Shown in pieces: positions 1-9,783 of a stretch of DNA of 64,000 bases; the first letter of the stretch is position 1, and each line of letters begins with the position of its first letter. The translations under genes and the position numbers were made by a program. Origin of the DNA: JANMGV01 sp037440405 (lineage in GTDB: Bacteria; Planctomycetota; Planctomycetia; Pirellulales; Pirellulaceae); the NCBI GenBank assembly GCA_037440405.1, contig JBBIUE010000016.1:6943-70942 (forward strand), read 5' to 3'. Below the pieces are notes generated by a model that did no database searches, was not told where the DNA came from, and saw only the letters and a list, made by a program, of their open reading frames with translations.

Positions 1-3000
1 AAATGCTTCCTCTACTCGACCTTTCTGATCAAGGTCCGGATTCGAGCAAAGTCGCTCCGCGAATTTGCGTGCCGCTTCTAAATGTTGCACGCCATTGAGC
101 AATACCATCGCTTGCAAGGGAGTGTCGGTCCGTTCTCGCTTGGCAATGCAAACAGCTCGCCGGGGAGCATCGAAAGTGAGCATGGCAGGTGGGGGACTTG
201 TACGTTGCCATCTCGTGTAAAGGCTGCGGCGGTGGGCACCGCTTCCGGAGCTGACCGTCGCAGGCCGAAATGCTTCCGTCATTTCAAAAGGGTAGACTGG
301 CGGACCACCAATGGACCGATCCAACAATCCCGATACCGCCAACGCTTGGTCGCGAATCATCTCAGCAGACAATCGAAATCGAGGTCCGCGAGCCAGCCAT
401 TCGTTTTCGGGATCATCGATCATCGATTCACGATCACTGACACTTCTCTGTCGATACGTCTCGCTCATGACCATGATCTTGAGCAATCGCTTGATGTCCC
501 AGCCGTGGTCGATGAAATCGAATGCTAAGCGATCGAGGACATTTTGATAAATTGGCTTCGAACCTTGGCTCCCAAAATCTTCAGAAGTTCGTACTAAGCC
601 CATTCCAAAAATGCTTTGCCAGAATCGATTCACAGTCACTCTGGCCGTAAGTGGATGCTGAGAAGAGGTCAACCATTTCGCCAAGCCTAATCTGTTCTTC
701 GGTAGGTCATCAGGCATGGGTGGAAGGAAAGCGGGAGTTGCCGCTTCCACGGCATCACCACGCTTGTCGTACTCGCCTCGAACTAAGATAAAGGCGGGTT
801 TGCTCTTCGGCAACTCTTCCATCACCATCATCTCGGCGATCGCGTCCTGAACACCAAACAGTTCCAGCCGTGCCTTTTCCAAATCGCTCAGGTGTTGCCG
901 CCAAACTTCATCTTGCCGTTCGAGATAGACGTTATATCGCTGATCTCGGCTGGTCGCATCGAGAGAGCGATGAGCGAATGTGACGTTCGACTGACTGGCT
1001 TCAGAATCGAACAAGGATAGGACTTCCAATTCAACGAGGCGCGACTGGAAGACGCGGAACTCATCGATCTTGCCTTTTTTCAAGCCCCGATCTCGAAATC
1101 GCTCACCGATCGCGATGTTGTCTCCGCCGCCGCCGGTGATCTCTTTGGTCAGCGAATCTTTGACGACCTCGGTCGAAGCTAACTTCCCATCAATGTAAAT
1201 GCTGAGACCGCTGGCCCGACTGCTTCCGTCATATGTTACCACGACGTGATGCCAATCGTTCGTCGTCAACACGTCCTTCGACGCAATCGAAATCGCGTTG
1301 CCCGGCCAAAAATGGATCAGCGACCACTGTAATCGGCCGTCGAGAATCAAGAGCTCATAGCCGCGACTGGCAGCATCCGTCCAAGCTCGCGAACGGTGAA
1401 ATACGACCGCACGATCGTAGTGGCTGGGAATCGAAAGCCAAAGCGAAACGGAGAAAGCTTGATGCCTTCCGAAGTTCCCGATCGACAAATCCACGGGATC
1501 ATCGCCGGTGAATTCTACGGCCTTGCCGAAGCGACCATCCACCAGCTGATTCTCACCACGCAAGAAAGCTGGTTGATCTTCTCGAATTTGATTTGTAAAA
1601 CGGTCGCCGGCAATTTCGTCGAAGGATAATCGAGCGATTTCGTTGGCTTGCGCGAGTGATAACCATGACGCTCCGCGAGGGTCAGAACTTGTTGAGATCG
1701 TTTCCTCGGCCTGTTCCGAAGAATGGCTTGGCCTTTCATCCCTCAACCTCTCATCAAACGATGAGCGGCGTTCTGCTCGAATTTGCTCGCTGCGTTTTTC
1801 TAGCTCACAGACCGCCTTCTGCAGCTCGTTGCATCTTGCTTCTTCGATTTCACTGGGAAGTGCGAGCGTCGGCGTTGGTGGCGACAAAGTGAAATAAGAA
1901 TAAAGTCCGGCCTCGTCGATGTTCTGGAACATCGCGAACAATCCGTAATAATCTCGCTGCGTGATCGGGTCGAACTTGTGATCGTGGCAACGAGCGCACT
2001 CGAAGGTCAGTCCAAGGAAGGCCGTCGCAAAAGTCTGAACTCGGTCGCAGACGTATTCCACTCGGTATTCCTCTTCAACGCTTCCGCCTTCCGCTTCCTG
2101 CTGATGCAATCGATTGAAAGCGGTCGCGAGAACTTGATCGCGCGTCGCATGAGGCAGCAAATCACCTGCAAGCTGCCAAGTGAGAAACTGATCAAACGGC
2201 ATATTCGTCTGAAAAGCTTGGATGACCCAATCTCGCCATACCCAAACGTCCCGATCACGATCAACTTGAAATCCAAAGCTATCTGCGTAGCGGGCGACGT
2301 CGAGCCAATCGGTTGCCCAGCGTTCTCCGAAATGTTCAGACTGAAGCAAACGATCGACCAGTCGTTCGTAAGCGTCCTCCCGGTCGTCGGTGATAAAGGC
2401 GCGGACTTCTTCTGTGGAAGGCGGCAAGCCTGTCAAATCGAAACTGAGGCGCCGGATGAGGGTTTCCCGACTCGCCGTTTGCTGGGGCTGTTTGCCTCGC
2501 CGCTGCAATTCCTCGCGAATCGGAAGATCGATGAAATCACGGGATGGCTGGTCCGAATGGACTGGTACAAGTGGTTCGAATGACCAGTGCTGCTCATACT
2601 CCGCACCTTCAGCAATCCATCGCCGGATGAGTTCGGCTTCTTGTTCCGAAACCGGAGGCAATTTCGCATGGAGTGGCGGCATGCGAACCTCCTCATCCTT
2701 GCTTGTGATTCGAACCAACAACTCACTGTGTTCAGGTTCTCCAGGAACGATCGCGGAAGCAGCAATCGCCGAATCTCGTATATCGAGTCGCAAGTCCGCC
2801 TCGCGACGATTCGCGTCCGGACCATGGCAGAAGAAGCATTTGTCAGACAGGATGGTTCGAATATGCCTGTTGAATGAAATGCGCTCTGAGGGAACGATCG
2901 GGTCGGACGAATCCTGGGCAACCGATGCGGTACTGATCGCTAGTTGTGCCCAAGCCACGAGAAGTGCGGTTTTATGTTGAAAGGCGCCTCGAAGTGATCG

Positions 3001-3006
3001 GACCAT
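1..3006 (-). CDS. PSCyt1/DUF1549/LamG/DUF1553 secreted cytochrome-like protein, 3' end outside window
   Basis: One open frame of 1002 codons runs from the ATG at 3006 to the left edge with no stop, so the C-terminus is missing. It starts with a signal peptide (about residues 1-30, ending near STASVAQ). A planctomycete cytochrome C motif CFFCHGPDANRREADLRLD lies near residues 57-75. DUF1549 follows (about 156-365) and contains a second haem-type motif, CARCHDHKFDP. A LamG/concanavalin-like insert occupies about 465-680, and DUF1553 begins near 750 (RLGLAKWLTSSQHPLTARV). This family is hugely expanded in Planctomycetes and is often placed next to DUF1501 proteins; its biochemical role is unproven, with carbohydrate or sulfatase-linked catabolism usually suggested. 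There is no strong Shine-Dalgarno before the ATG. The LamG insert between the two DUFs could bind glycans. Family assignment is confident; function is not. Confidence 0.93.
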   Translation of the reverse strand, partial: MVRSLRGAFQHKTALLVAWAQLAISTASVAQDSSDPIVPSERISFNRHIRTILSDKCFFCHGPDANRREADLRLDIRDSAIAASAIVPGEPEHSELLVRITSKDEEVRMPPLHAKLPPVSEQEAELIRRWIAEGAEYEQHWSFEPLVPVHSDQPSRDFIDLPIREELQRRGKQPQQTASRETLIRRLSFDLTGLPPSTEEVRAFITDDREDAYERLVDRLLQSEHFGERWATDWLDVARYADSFGFQVDRDRDVWVWRDWVIQAFQTNMPFDQFLTWQLAGDLLPHATRDQVLATAFNRLHQQEAEGGSVEEEYRVEYVCDRVQTFATAFLGLTFECARCHDHKFDPITQRDYYGLFAMFQNIDEAGLYSYFTLSPPTPTLALPSEIEEARCNELQKAVCELEKRSEQIRAERRSSFDERLRDERPSHSSEQAEETISTSSDPRGASWLSLAQANEIARLSFDEIAGDRFTNQIREDQPAFLRGENQLVDGRFGKAVEFTGDDPVDLSIGNFGRHQAFSVSLWLSIPSHYDRAVVFHRSRAWTDAASRGYELLILDGRLQWSLIHFWPGNAISIASKDVLTTNDWHHVVVTYDGSSRASGLSIYIDGKLASTEVVKDSLTKEITGGGGDNIAIGERFRDRGLKKGKIDEFRVFQSRLVELEVLSLFDSEASQSNVTFAHRSLDATSRDQRYNVYLERQDEVWRQHLSDLEKARLELFGVQDAIAEMMVMEELPKSKPAFILVRGEYDKRGDAVEAATPAFLPPMPDDLPKNRLGLAKWLTSSQHPLTARVTVNRFWQSIFGMGLVRTSEDFGSQGSKPIYQNVLDRLAFDFIDHGWDIKRLLKIMVMSETYRQRSVSDRESMIDDPENEWLARGPRFRLSAEMIRDQALAVSGLLDRSIGGPPVYPFEMTEAFRPATVSSGSGAHRRSLYTRWQRTSPPPAMLTFDAPRRAVCIAKRERTDTPLQAMVLLNGVQHLEAARKFAERLCSNPDLDQKGRVEEAF

Positions 3007-3488
3007 TGGCGGGAGGTTTAGCGGCAAAGGTGGGATGGAGAGATTGATCAGTCTGTTATCTATTCTATCTTAGCGACGCTTTCTGCGAATCTTCCGAGGT
3101 GTTGGGACGCAATGGAAACGCTTCGATATTGGAAATCTTCACCGAGAATCGCAACAGTTGTAACAAAAAACACCTCCGCCGGCGCGATTTTCTGGCAAAC
3201 TGTGGGCCGACCAATCGGTTGACTGACTCCGAGATAGGAGTTCAGATTGCGACTCTGTGCTCGTCCATTTGAACCTTTTTTCGCCCAAGGCAGCGAATTC
3301 GTAAGCCCATTCCGCCCTCCAAAATGGTTTTTGCCAGGGTGCGAGCGGAGATCGTCGTTTGGGCAAGCCAGGCAAATTGTTTCGCTTTATCAAGCTCTCC
3401 TGATTGTATCAAAGATTCGAATTTTTCCGGATTTGATGACTGATCTTGACTTCCAAATGACGAAGACATTATTCGCATGTTCACAGAT

Positions 3489-3516
3489 TTGACATGTTGT
3501 GGATTTTGCATGTAGT
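3489..3516 (+). promoter_or_regulatory. putative sigma-70-type promoter of the secretin gene
   Basis: A perfect -35 hexamer TTGACA (3489-3494) is followed after 16 bases by TGTAGT (3511-3516), which matches TATAAT at four of six positions. A TG dinucleotide lies close upstream of the -10. The distance to the chosen start at 3596 is about 80 bases. This is a consensus match only. Confidence 0.35.
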
Positions 3517-3582
3517 TCGGTGAGACAGACCGTGCAAGGTCTTGGAATGCCGACCGGTTTACCAGCCACGGACACCGCGAAA

Positions 3583-3588
3583 AAGGAG
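3583..3588 (+). promoter_or_regulatory. ribosome binding site that selects a TTG start
   Basis: AAGGAG sits seven bases before TTG at 3596, in frame with the secretin. The upstream ATG (3542) lacks such a site and would add 18 residues (MECRPVYQPRTP...) ahead of the signal peptide. The site therefore argues for the TTG start. Confidence 0.75.
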
Positions 3589-3595
3589 AGTCGCG

Positions 3596-6500
3596 TTGAA
3601 AGAGACAAACCCCCTCAGGAAACTTCGCTGGCTGTATCAGCACGCAGCCAAAGCGTCGCCAGTCGCTTGGTCGACGGGAGTCCTCCTAGCGACATCAATA
3701 ATGTACCAATCGGCTGGTGCGCAGGCACCGGCTCCTGTTGTCACAGCTCAGGCAAGCGAGGCAAACTCCGGTGCATCCTGGGTAGACCAAGCGAGATTGC
3801 TGGTGGCACAGGGTCGATGGCAGGAAGCCGAGCAGGTCTTGGGACAAGCCGCACGAGACAACTTAACGAGCGAGCAGCGCAAGAACCTGGAGGCGATGGC
3901 TCGACTCGTCGAGCTTGGCAAGCAGCCTGTGTCTCAAGCATGGGTTCGCGGGATGATGGAACAATCTCGCAATGCGATGAATGCAGGCACCCGAGACGTC
4001 GCACTTCAGTGCTTTGCTCGAGCGGCGGTCGACTGCCGACAAGTGCCAGAACTCCGCGATGAACTGATGCAGACACGCGAATTCCTGTCAAAGACGGTCG
4101 ATATCAATCAGGTCGATCAAGCGGTTCGCAACTGGCAAAACAGCCAACCAAACAAGAACGTGGCTGCAGCCTCGACCGATACCCGTTCGAACCTAGCGGT
4201 ACCACCTAGCTTGATGGCTCAGTCATCCGAACGAGCGAGCCTGAGCGACGTTCAACCGAACCGAGATCAAGCGTCCGCTTTGAGTGTCCAAGCCAAACTT
4301 GCACTTGACCAGGGCGATGTTGCCACGGCTCGAAAACTGATCGATCGAGCGTTGGCAATGAACGTTCCAGACAGTGAGTTCAAACTGTCACAGGTCCGTC
4401 CGTGGCAGATCGCTATGGAGGTCGAGCGTGTCGAACGACAACGAGGCATTCAACCAACGCCTTCCAGCCAGGTCGTTCAGGCTTCTGGCCAACAGGCAGT
4501 CGTTTCCCCAGCCATGGCCGATCCGTCCGTTGGTGGAACCGTTCGCCAGGGGGTCTTCTCCCCCACTTCGGACTCGACTCGAGTGGCACAGGCACAGGGC
4601 GAAGTTCCCCTGCCTAGTTTGCGCGGTGGAATTGGTGGCACAGGTCAAGGCGAACTTCTGTATCGCCAGGGATTGGAAGCCTTGTCCGCCAACGACCGCA
4701 ATCGAGCGATCGAACTCTTCAAACAAGCTTGGAAGTATGAAGCGGAACTCGATCCTTCGATGCGCAACCAGCTCAAGGATAAGTTGCTCTTGATGAGTGC
4801 GAACTCAGCAACGCAGTCGGGACGCACTCCGGAAGAAATCGTGCCGATGGATGCTGCGAGCCAAGAACAGCGTGCGCTGCAGCAGAAGATGTATCGCGAG
4901 GTGACAGGGGAAATCGTCGAAGCCGAACGGATGGTTGCGAACGACAATAATCCGATCGCTGCTCTCGAGCGACTCCAAATGCTGCGAATCCGAGTGAACA
5001 GCGCTCAGGTTGACGGCAACTTCCGCGTACAGATGCTGACCATGATTGATCGTGTGGCGAACAATGTTCAGTCCTACATCGATCAAAATCGCGTGATGAT
5101 CGAGTTGGATCAACGCAATCGCTTGATCGAAGATGGTAATGAAAAAGCCGTCGCCGATCGCAAAGCTCTCGATAAGGAAATCGAGAACATGGTTTCGGAA
5201 TTTAATGACCTGATCAAGAAGGGCATGTACCCCGAAGCTGAGATCGTCGCAAAGAAAGTAGGAGAACTTGATCCGAATTCCGTCATCGCTTCCGTGCTCT
5301 ACCAGAATGCCAAGCAAGCTCGTCGCATCCACGAGGAGAGTTCGCTTCGCAATCGCAAAGAGGAAATGACGGCCGATGCCTGGAATAGCGTCTACGAATC
5401 CGCGATTCCGATGGATGATCGGAATCCGTATCAGATGCCTGCGAACTGGGCGTCCCTCCGTCGCATGCGAGACAAGTATTCTGGCGATGGCGATTACCGA
5501 CTTTCTGTTGAAGAAAAGCGAATTCGCGAGAAGCTCGTTGAGCCGATCGTTGTATCTTTCGACAAGCGACCTCTTTCGCAAGTCATCAAGACGATCGCGG
5601 AGATGGCGGATATTTCTATCGCTATCGATCAGCAGGGACTGGCCGTGGAAGGGATGACCAGCGATACCATGGTCACGCTCGACATCGGGTCGCGTCCGAT
5701 CCAACTGAAGAGCGCGCTTCGACTGATGCTGGAGCCTCTCCATTTAACCTACGTTATCGAAGATGACGTGATGCGGATCACCAGCAAACAAGCTGCTGAT
5801 CGTCCAACCATTCGACGCACCTACTCGGTTAAGGACTTGATCATCCCGATTCCGAACTTCACTGTCGACTACAACTCAGGGCTTGCGGGAGCACTCCGCT
5901 CTGCCTACATGAATCAAGGGCATCAGTTGTTGGTTCAGACGCAAATGCAGAAATCCGGAATGGGTGGCATGGGAGCGACGACCAATCAATTGGCAAGCTT
6001 GGATCCAAGCATGAACGTCTTGGGCCAAATGGGTATGGGTATTCCAGTTGGAGGCCCCGGCGGAGTACCTGGTGCATTTGGACCTGGCATGCCGATGGGC
6101 GCAGGAGGACCACCGTTGTCAGGATTCCCTCAAGGCAATCCATTCGGTTCCGGTGCTCCTGCAGGCGGTCTGGGCGGTGTCAGTCGCGCTGACTTCACGG
6201 AACTGATCGAGTTGATTCAGAACACCATTCCTGGCCGTTGGGAAGAACAAACCGATACGATTGAGCCCTTTCCAAGCGTACTCAGCATCGTCGTGTCGGC
6301 ACCACAGGAAACGCATGAAGCAATCGCCGATCTGCTTCAAACACTGCGTCGGTTGCAGAACTTGCAGGTCACGATCGAAGTTCGCTTCATCACCTTGACC
6401 GACAACTTCTTCGAGCGAATTGGCGTGGATTTCGATTTCAACATCGATGACAATGTTCGGGCGATTCCGCCGGAAGATCGTGGCCCCAGCGCTACCATCG

Positions 6501-7324
6501 GTTTGAACCAAGACGGGACACCAACGGCTGACCTGGACTTGAGATTCCGCCAAAACAGCTTCCGTACCTCAACGCCTCCTTTCGGTAACTTCGATGCAGG
6601 TTCGGCAGCCCAATTCGGCTTTGCCATCTTGAGCGACCTCGAACTGTTCTTCCTTATCGAAGCCGCTCAAGGGGATACACGAACGAACGTCATGCAGGCT
6701 CCCAAAGTCACCATGTTCGACGGTCAAGTTGCATCGGTTCTTGACTTTGCATCGCGACCCTTCGTGATTAGCTTACAGCCGATCGTCGGGGACTTTGCGG
6801 TAGCGCAGCAACCGATCATCGTGGTCCTGAACGATGGTACGCAGTTGAGTGTTCAATCGGTAGTCTCACCCGATAAGCGGTTCGTGCGAATGACGCTTGT
6901 CCCGATGTTCACCCGAATCGAAGATGCTGACCGTACCTTCACCTTCGAAGGAACGGTAACCAGCAAATCTGGAACAAACGTCCTCAATCCAGATGGATCA
7001 CTTTCCGGTTCCAAGAACGACGAAGAGGTTACTCGTACTGGTACGACCGTTCAGTTGCCAACGCTTGGAACGACCAGCGTTCAAACGACGGTTACGGTTC
7101 CAGACGGTGGAACGATCCTGTTGGGTGGCATCAAACGACTTCGGGAAGGCCGAGTCGAACGCGGCGTGCCGTTTCTCAACAAGATCCCTTACGTCAGCCG
7201 GTTGTTCAAGAACGTTGGGATCGGTCGCGAAACCTCATCACTCATGATGGTGGTCACTCCGCGAATCATCATTCCAGAAGAGGAAGAAGAGCGAGCCTTG
7301 GGCACGAGCACGTTCGCGCCGTAA
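3596..7324 (+). CDS. secretin (GspD/PilQ-type) outer-membrane channel protein
   Basis: The 1242-residue product starts at TTG behind AAGGAG and has a signal peptide ending near YQSAGAQA. The first 550 or so residues are helical and TPR-like (LLVAQGRWQEAEQVLGQAA; GLEALSANDRNRAIELF). An STN/N0-like domain follows (about 660-740, with MVTLDIGSRPIQLKSALRLM). Next come N-domains interrupted by a Gly/Met/Pro-rich stretch (about 790-870). The secretin beta domain closes the protein, with the signature region PDGGTILLGGIKRLREGRVE and VPFLNKIPYVSRLF, and ends in a Glu-rich tail. Secretins form multimeric gated pores in the outer membrane for type II secretion or type IV pili. No other gsp or pil gene is near, so its inner-membrane partners are unknown. 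A strong terminator follows, suggesting a monocistronic transcript. Confidence 0.92.
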   Translation: MKETNPLRKLRWLYQHAAKASPVAWSTGVLLATSIMYQSAGAQAPAPVVTAQASEANSGASWVDQARLLVAQGRWQEAEQVLGQAARDNLTSEQRKNLEAMARLVELGKQPVSQAWVRGMMEQSRNAMNAGTRDVALQCFARAAVDCRQVPELRDELMQTREFLSKTVDINQVDQAVRNWQNSQPNKNVAAASTDTRSNLAVPPSLMAQSSERASLSDVQPNRDQASALSVQAKLALDQGDVATARKLIDRALAMNVPDSEFKLSQVRPWQIAMEVERVERQRGIQPTPSSQVVQASGQQAVVSPAMADPSVGGTVRQGVFSPTSDSTRVAQAQGEVPLPSLRGGIGGTGQGELLYRQGLEALSANDRNRAIELFKQAWKYEAELDPSMRNQLKDKLLLMSANSATQSGRTPEEIVPMDAASQEQRALQQKMYREVTGEIVEAERMVANDNNPIAALERLQMLRIRVNSAQVDGNFRVQMLTMIDRVANNVQSYIDQNRVMIELDQRNRLIEDGNEKAVADRKALDKEIENMVSEFNDLIKKGMYPEAEIVAKKVGELDPNSVIASVLYQNAKQARRIHEESSLRNRKEEMTADAWNSVYESAIPMDDRNPYQMPANWASLRRMRDKYSGDGDYRLSVEEKRIREKLVEPIVVSFDKRPLSQVIKTIAEMADISIAIDQQGLAVEGMTSDTMVTLDIGSRPIQLKSALRLMLEPLHLTYVIEDDVMRITSKQAADRPTIRRTYSVKDLIIPIPNFTVDYNSGLAGALRSAYMNQGHQLLVQTQMQKSGMGGMGATTNQLASLDPSMNVLGQMGMGIPVGGPGGVPGAFGPGMPMGAGGPPLSGFPQGNPFGSGAPAGGLGGVSRADFTELIELIQNTIPGRWEEQTDTIEPFPSVLSIVVSAPQETHEAIADLLQTLRRLQNLQVTIEVRFITLTDNFFERIGVDFDFNIDDNVRAIPPEDRGPSATIGLNQDGTPTADLDLRFRQNSFRTSTPPFGNFDAGSAAQFGFAILSDLELFFLIEAAQGDTRTNVMQAPKVTMFDGQVASVLDFASRPFVISLQPIVGDFAVAQQPIIVVLNDGTQLSVQSVVSPDKRFVRMTLVPMFTRIEDADRTFTFEGTVTSKSGTNVLNPDGSLSGSKNDEEVTRTGTTVQLPTLGTTSVQTTVTVPDGGTILLGGIKRLREGRVERGVPFLNKIPYVSRLFKNVGIGRETSSLMMVVTPRIIIPEEEEERALGTSTFAP

Positions 7325-7355
7325 GCAAGTCGGAACGTTTTCGATCATCAGACCG

Positions 7356-7392
7356 AAGGTCGCGAGTTCAAATGAACTCGCGACCTTTTTTT
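7356..7392 (+). terminator. intrinsic terminator after the secretin gene
   Basis: A perfect inverted repeat, GGTCGCGAGTTCA (7358-7370) and TGAACTCGCGACC (7373-7385), is followed directly by seven T (7386-7392), with A residues ahead of the stem. It lies about 30 bases after the secretin stop and is a textbook rho-independent terminator. Confidence 0.93.
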
Positions 7393-7512
7393 ATGGAATC
7401 AGTCCAAAACCAAGGTCTTGTCTAGTCGAATTCGATTGTCAAGTCGTTAGAATGTGCTGGCAAAACCGAAAGAGTTTTTGATTTGCTTCGAAACCTTGAC
7501 AGGAACATTGGA

Positions 7513-8376
7513 ATGAAGTCTTGGCCAATTGGAGTATTCACAAGCGTTGATGCTGGACTCGGCGTCAAGCTGGAGGTCGCCCATGAGTTGGGGATTCCTA
7601 CCATCCAATTGCACGCTCCACACCGCGAAACGCGAACTCCGGAAATGGCGACGAAGTTCGTGACTCGGATTGAAGAATTGGGAATTCGACTGACCTGCGT
7701 CTTCTGTGGCTTTAGTGGAGAAAGCTACGCGGATATTCCGACCGTGGAAAAAACGGTTGGGCTTGTCCCAGAGGAAACGCGAGCTGTTCGACTGCAGGAA
7801 TCTCGCGAAATTTCCGATTTCGCGAGGCTTCTTGGTTGCGACGTTGTGGCGATGCATCTCGGGTTTGTCCCGCACGATACGACGTCCCAAGCTTACTCCC
7901 AGGTCATCGACGTGACACGAAGCATTTGTGACTACGTCGCGCGAAATGAGCAGAACCTCCATCTTGAAACGGGGCAAGAAACCGCTGATGCCCTCCTGCA
8001 GTTTTTGCGCGATGTTGATCGCCCTAATTTGTTCGTCAACTTTGATCCCGCGAACATGATTTTGTATGGCACTGGTGATCCAATCGAAGCTCTACGAAAA
8101 GTCGGAGCCTACGTCCGAAGCGTCCATTGCAAAGACGGAATATGGAGCGATCAACCCGGCATCACATGGGGTCGTGAAGTCCCCTTGGGGGAAGGTCAGG
8201 TGGACATGCGTCAGTATTTGAAAACATTGAAGGAGATTGGATACTTGGGACCGCTGACCATTGAACGCGAAATTCCTCAAGAACCCGAAAGGCAAAAGGC
8301 CGAGATTGGTGCTGCGGTTCGCTTGCTAGAGGAACTGCGACGAGAGCTGCTAACTTCCAAGAGTGGGGTGTCGTGA
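7513..8376 (+). CDS. sugar phosphate isomerase/epimerase-like TIM-barrel protein (AP endonuclease family 2 fold)
   Basis: The 287-residue product resembles xylose-isomerase-like TIM barrels. Conserved pieces include an HLETGQETAD strand with the metal-ligand-type Glu, FVNFDPANMILYGTGDP, VRSVHCKDG and PLGEGQVDMRQYLKTL near the end, all typical of sugar isomerase or epimerase active sites. An AGGAA eight bases upstream supports ATG 7513 over an earlier in-frame start at 7483. The stop overlaps the start of the DUF1080 gene by one base (TGATG), so the two are probably co-translated. In Planctomycetes such isomerases commonly accompany DUF1080 genes in sugar catabolism. No signal peptide is seen, so it is likely cytoplasmic. 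The exact substrate cannot be read from sequence. Confidence 0.9.
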   Translation: MKSWPIGVFTSVDAGLGVKLEVAHELGIPTIQLHAPHRETRTPEMATKFVTRIEELGIRLTCVFCGFSGESYADIPTVEKTVGLVPEETRAVRLQESREISDFARLLGCDVVAMHLGFVPHDTTSQAYSQVIDVTRSICDYVARNEQNLHLETGQETADALLQFLRDVDRPNLFVNFDPANMILYGTGDPIEALRKVGAYVRSVHCKDGIWSDQPGITWGREVPLGEGQVDMRQYLKTLKEIGYLGPLTIEREIPQEPERQKAEIGAAVRLLEELRRELLTSKSGVS

Positions 8377-9767
8377 TGTTTCGATTGGATCGAGCGATGT
8401 CGACCAGCGGTGCATGGGTTCTCGGGTTGATCGTGGTATCAGCCGTGACCTGCCATTCCGAAGAGCCTTGGAAGGAGCTATTCAATGGAAAGGACTTGGC
8501 GGGATGGGTTTCCATCAATGTTGCTCCTGACACGTTCACGGCCAGGGAAGGCATGATTGTTTCAACAGGTTTCCCTACCGGCATGCTTCGCACTGATCGA
8601 ATGTACGAAAACTTTGTCATTGAACTAGAGTGGCGACACATGAAGCCAGGAGGAAATGCGGGACTATTCCTTTGGGGTGACGGTCGAGCTTCCACAGGCA
8701 TTCCTTTCGCTCGAGGAATTGAAGTGCAAATCCTCGACAATGCGTTCGATATACCAGGCAAAAACGAGTGGTTCACAACTCACGGTGACATTTTTCCAGT
8801 ACACGGTGCTAGGATGAATCCTGTCGGAAGAATTGCTCAATCCGGCGTCCGGAGTTTTCCGACGGAGGAGCATTCCAAGAGTTCTCCGGAATGGAATCAC
8901 TACCGAGTCGTTGCAAACGATGGGAATGTCGAATTGAGCGTCAATGGTATCCTTGTCACACGTGGAGAATCCTGCTGGCCACGGAAAGGCTATATCTGTC
9001 TGGAATCCGAGGGGAGCGAATGCCATTTTCGGAATATTCGGATTCAGGAGTTGCCCTCGACGGGAGCCACTGAATCGGAAACTGCTTGGTCGGGCGACGG
9101 ATTCGTCCCTCTCTTTACCGGAATTGATTTTCGCGGATGGAAGATTCCTCAAGGTGACGGTGGGCATTGGAAAATTGTTGATGAAGTCATCGATTACGAT
9201 GCCGAAAGCGAAGCCGATGGCGAGAAATCGCTTTGGTCTGAGCAAAGCTATCGGGACTTTGAACTGATCGTCGATTGGCGGATCAAGGAAACTCCTTATG
9301 TCAATCCAAACGCCTACAACATCCTTCCCAATGGCGATGAGGAATCCGACGAACGGGGTGTGCCGATCAAGATTGCCATTCCTGATTCCGATTCCGGAAT
9401 CTTTTTGCGGGGAGATGGCAAGTTTCAAGTCAATATTTGGTGCTGGCCCGTTGGTTCCGGAGAGATGTACGGAGTGCGCACAGATCGAAGTATGCCCGCA
9501 GATGTTCGCGCCAGTGTTACTCCCAAGCAAAAAGCCGACCATCCAATCGGCGAATGGAATCGCTTTGAGATCACCGTTCGAGGATCGACGGTAACGGTCG
9601 ATCTTAACGGTGTTCGAATCGTCGAGAGTGCTCCGATTCCGGGGATGCCGGGTGAGGGCCCGATCGCATTGCAGCATCACGGAGCGAAACGAGATGGCCA
9701 ATGGACCAGTCCGCCGTCCTTGGTACAGTTTCGCAACGTCATGATACGTGAGCTGAATCCAGAGTAG
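8376..9767 (+). CDS. secreted protein with two DUF1080 (3-keto-disaccharide hydrolase) domains
   Basis: The 463-residue product has a signal peptide (residues 1-28, ending near VVSAVTCHSEE). It then has two DUF1080 domains in tandem: the first (about 30-225) opens with WKELFNGKDLAGWV, the second (about 250-460) with FVPLFTGIDFRGWKIPQGD. Each carries the beta-sandwich signature 'F.l..eWr', with a glycine-rich loop before the strand G-L-F-L-W-G-D or G-I-F-L-R-G-D. Some members of the family hydrolyse 3-keto-disaccharides or act as glucoside 3-keto lyases; others may bind glycans. The start ATG overlaps the TGA of the isomerase-like gene, indicating an operon for extracytoplasmic sugar breakdown followed by cytoplasmic isomerisation. 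GTG at 8373 is a possible alternative start. Confidence 0.92.
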   Translation: MFRLDRAMSTSGAWVLGLIVVSAVTCHSEEPWKELFNGKDLAGWVSINVAPDTFTAREGMIVSTGFPTGMLRTDRMYENFVIELEWRHMKPGGNAGLFLWGDGRASTGIPFARGIEVQILDNAFDIPGKNEWFTTHGDIFPVHGARMNPVGRIAQSGVRSFPTEEHSKSSPEWNHYRVVANDGNVELSVNGILVTRGESCWPRKGYICLESEGSECHFRNIRIQELPSTGATESETAWSGDGFVPLFTGIDFRGWKIPQGDGGHWKIVDEVIDYDAESEADGEKSLWSEQSYRDFELIVDWRIKETPYVNPNAYNILPNGDEESDERGVPIKIAIPDSDSGIFLRGDGKFQVNIWCWPVGSGEMYGVRTDRSMPADVRASVTPKQKADHPIGEWNRFEITVRGSTVTVDLNGVRIVESAPIPGMPGEGPIALQHHGAKRDGQWTSPPSLVQFRNVMIRELNPE

Positions 9768-9783
9768 TTGCCACTCGAAGGAA

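Larger units (their letters stand above)
3007..3595. other. intergenic region between divergent genes
   Basis: This 589-bp gap separates the minus-strand PSCyt1 gene from the plus-strand secretin gene and must hold promoters for both. I find one good promoter-like element for the secretin (3489-3516) and its ribosome binding site at the right end. The short open frames here have no recognisable protein features. Nothing else stands out. Confidence 0.6.

Noticed and set aside
4805..5743. 312-codon antisense frame within the secretin
   Set aside because: It lies opposite a well-supported secretin and has an Ile/His/Asp-rich composition typical of a shadow.
8664..9701. 345-codon open frame antisense to the DUF1080 gene
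   Set aside because: The plus strand encodes two clear DUF1080 domains; the antisense product shows no domain and mirrors codon bias.
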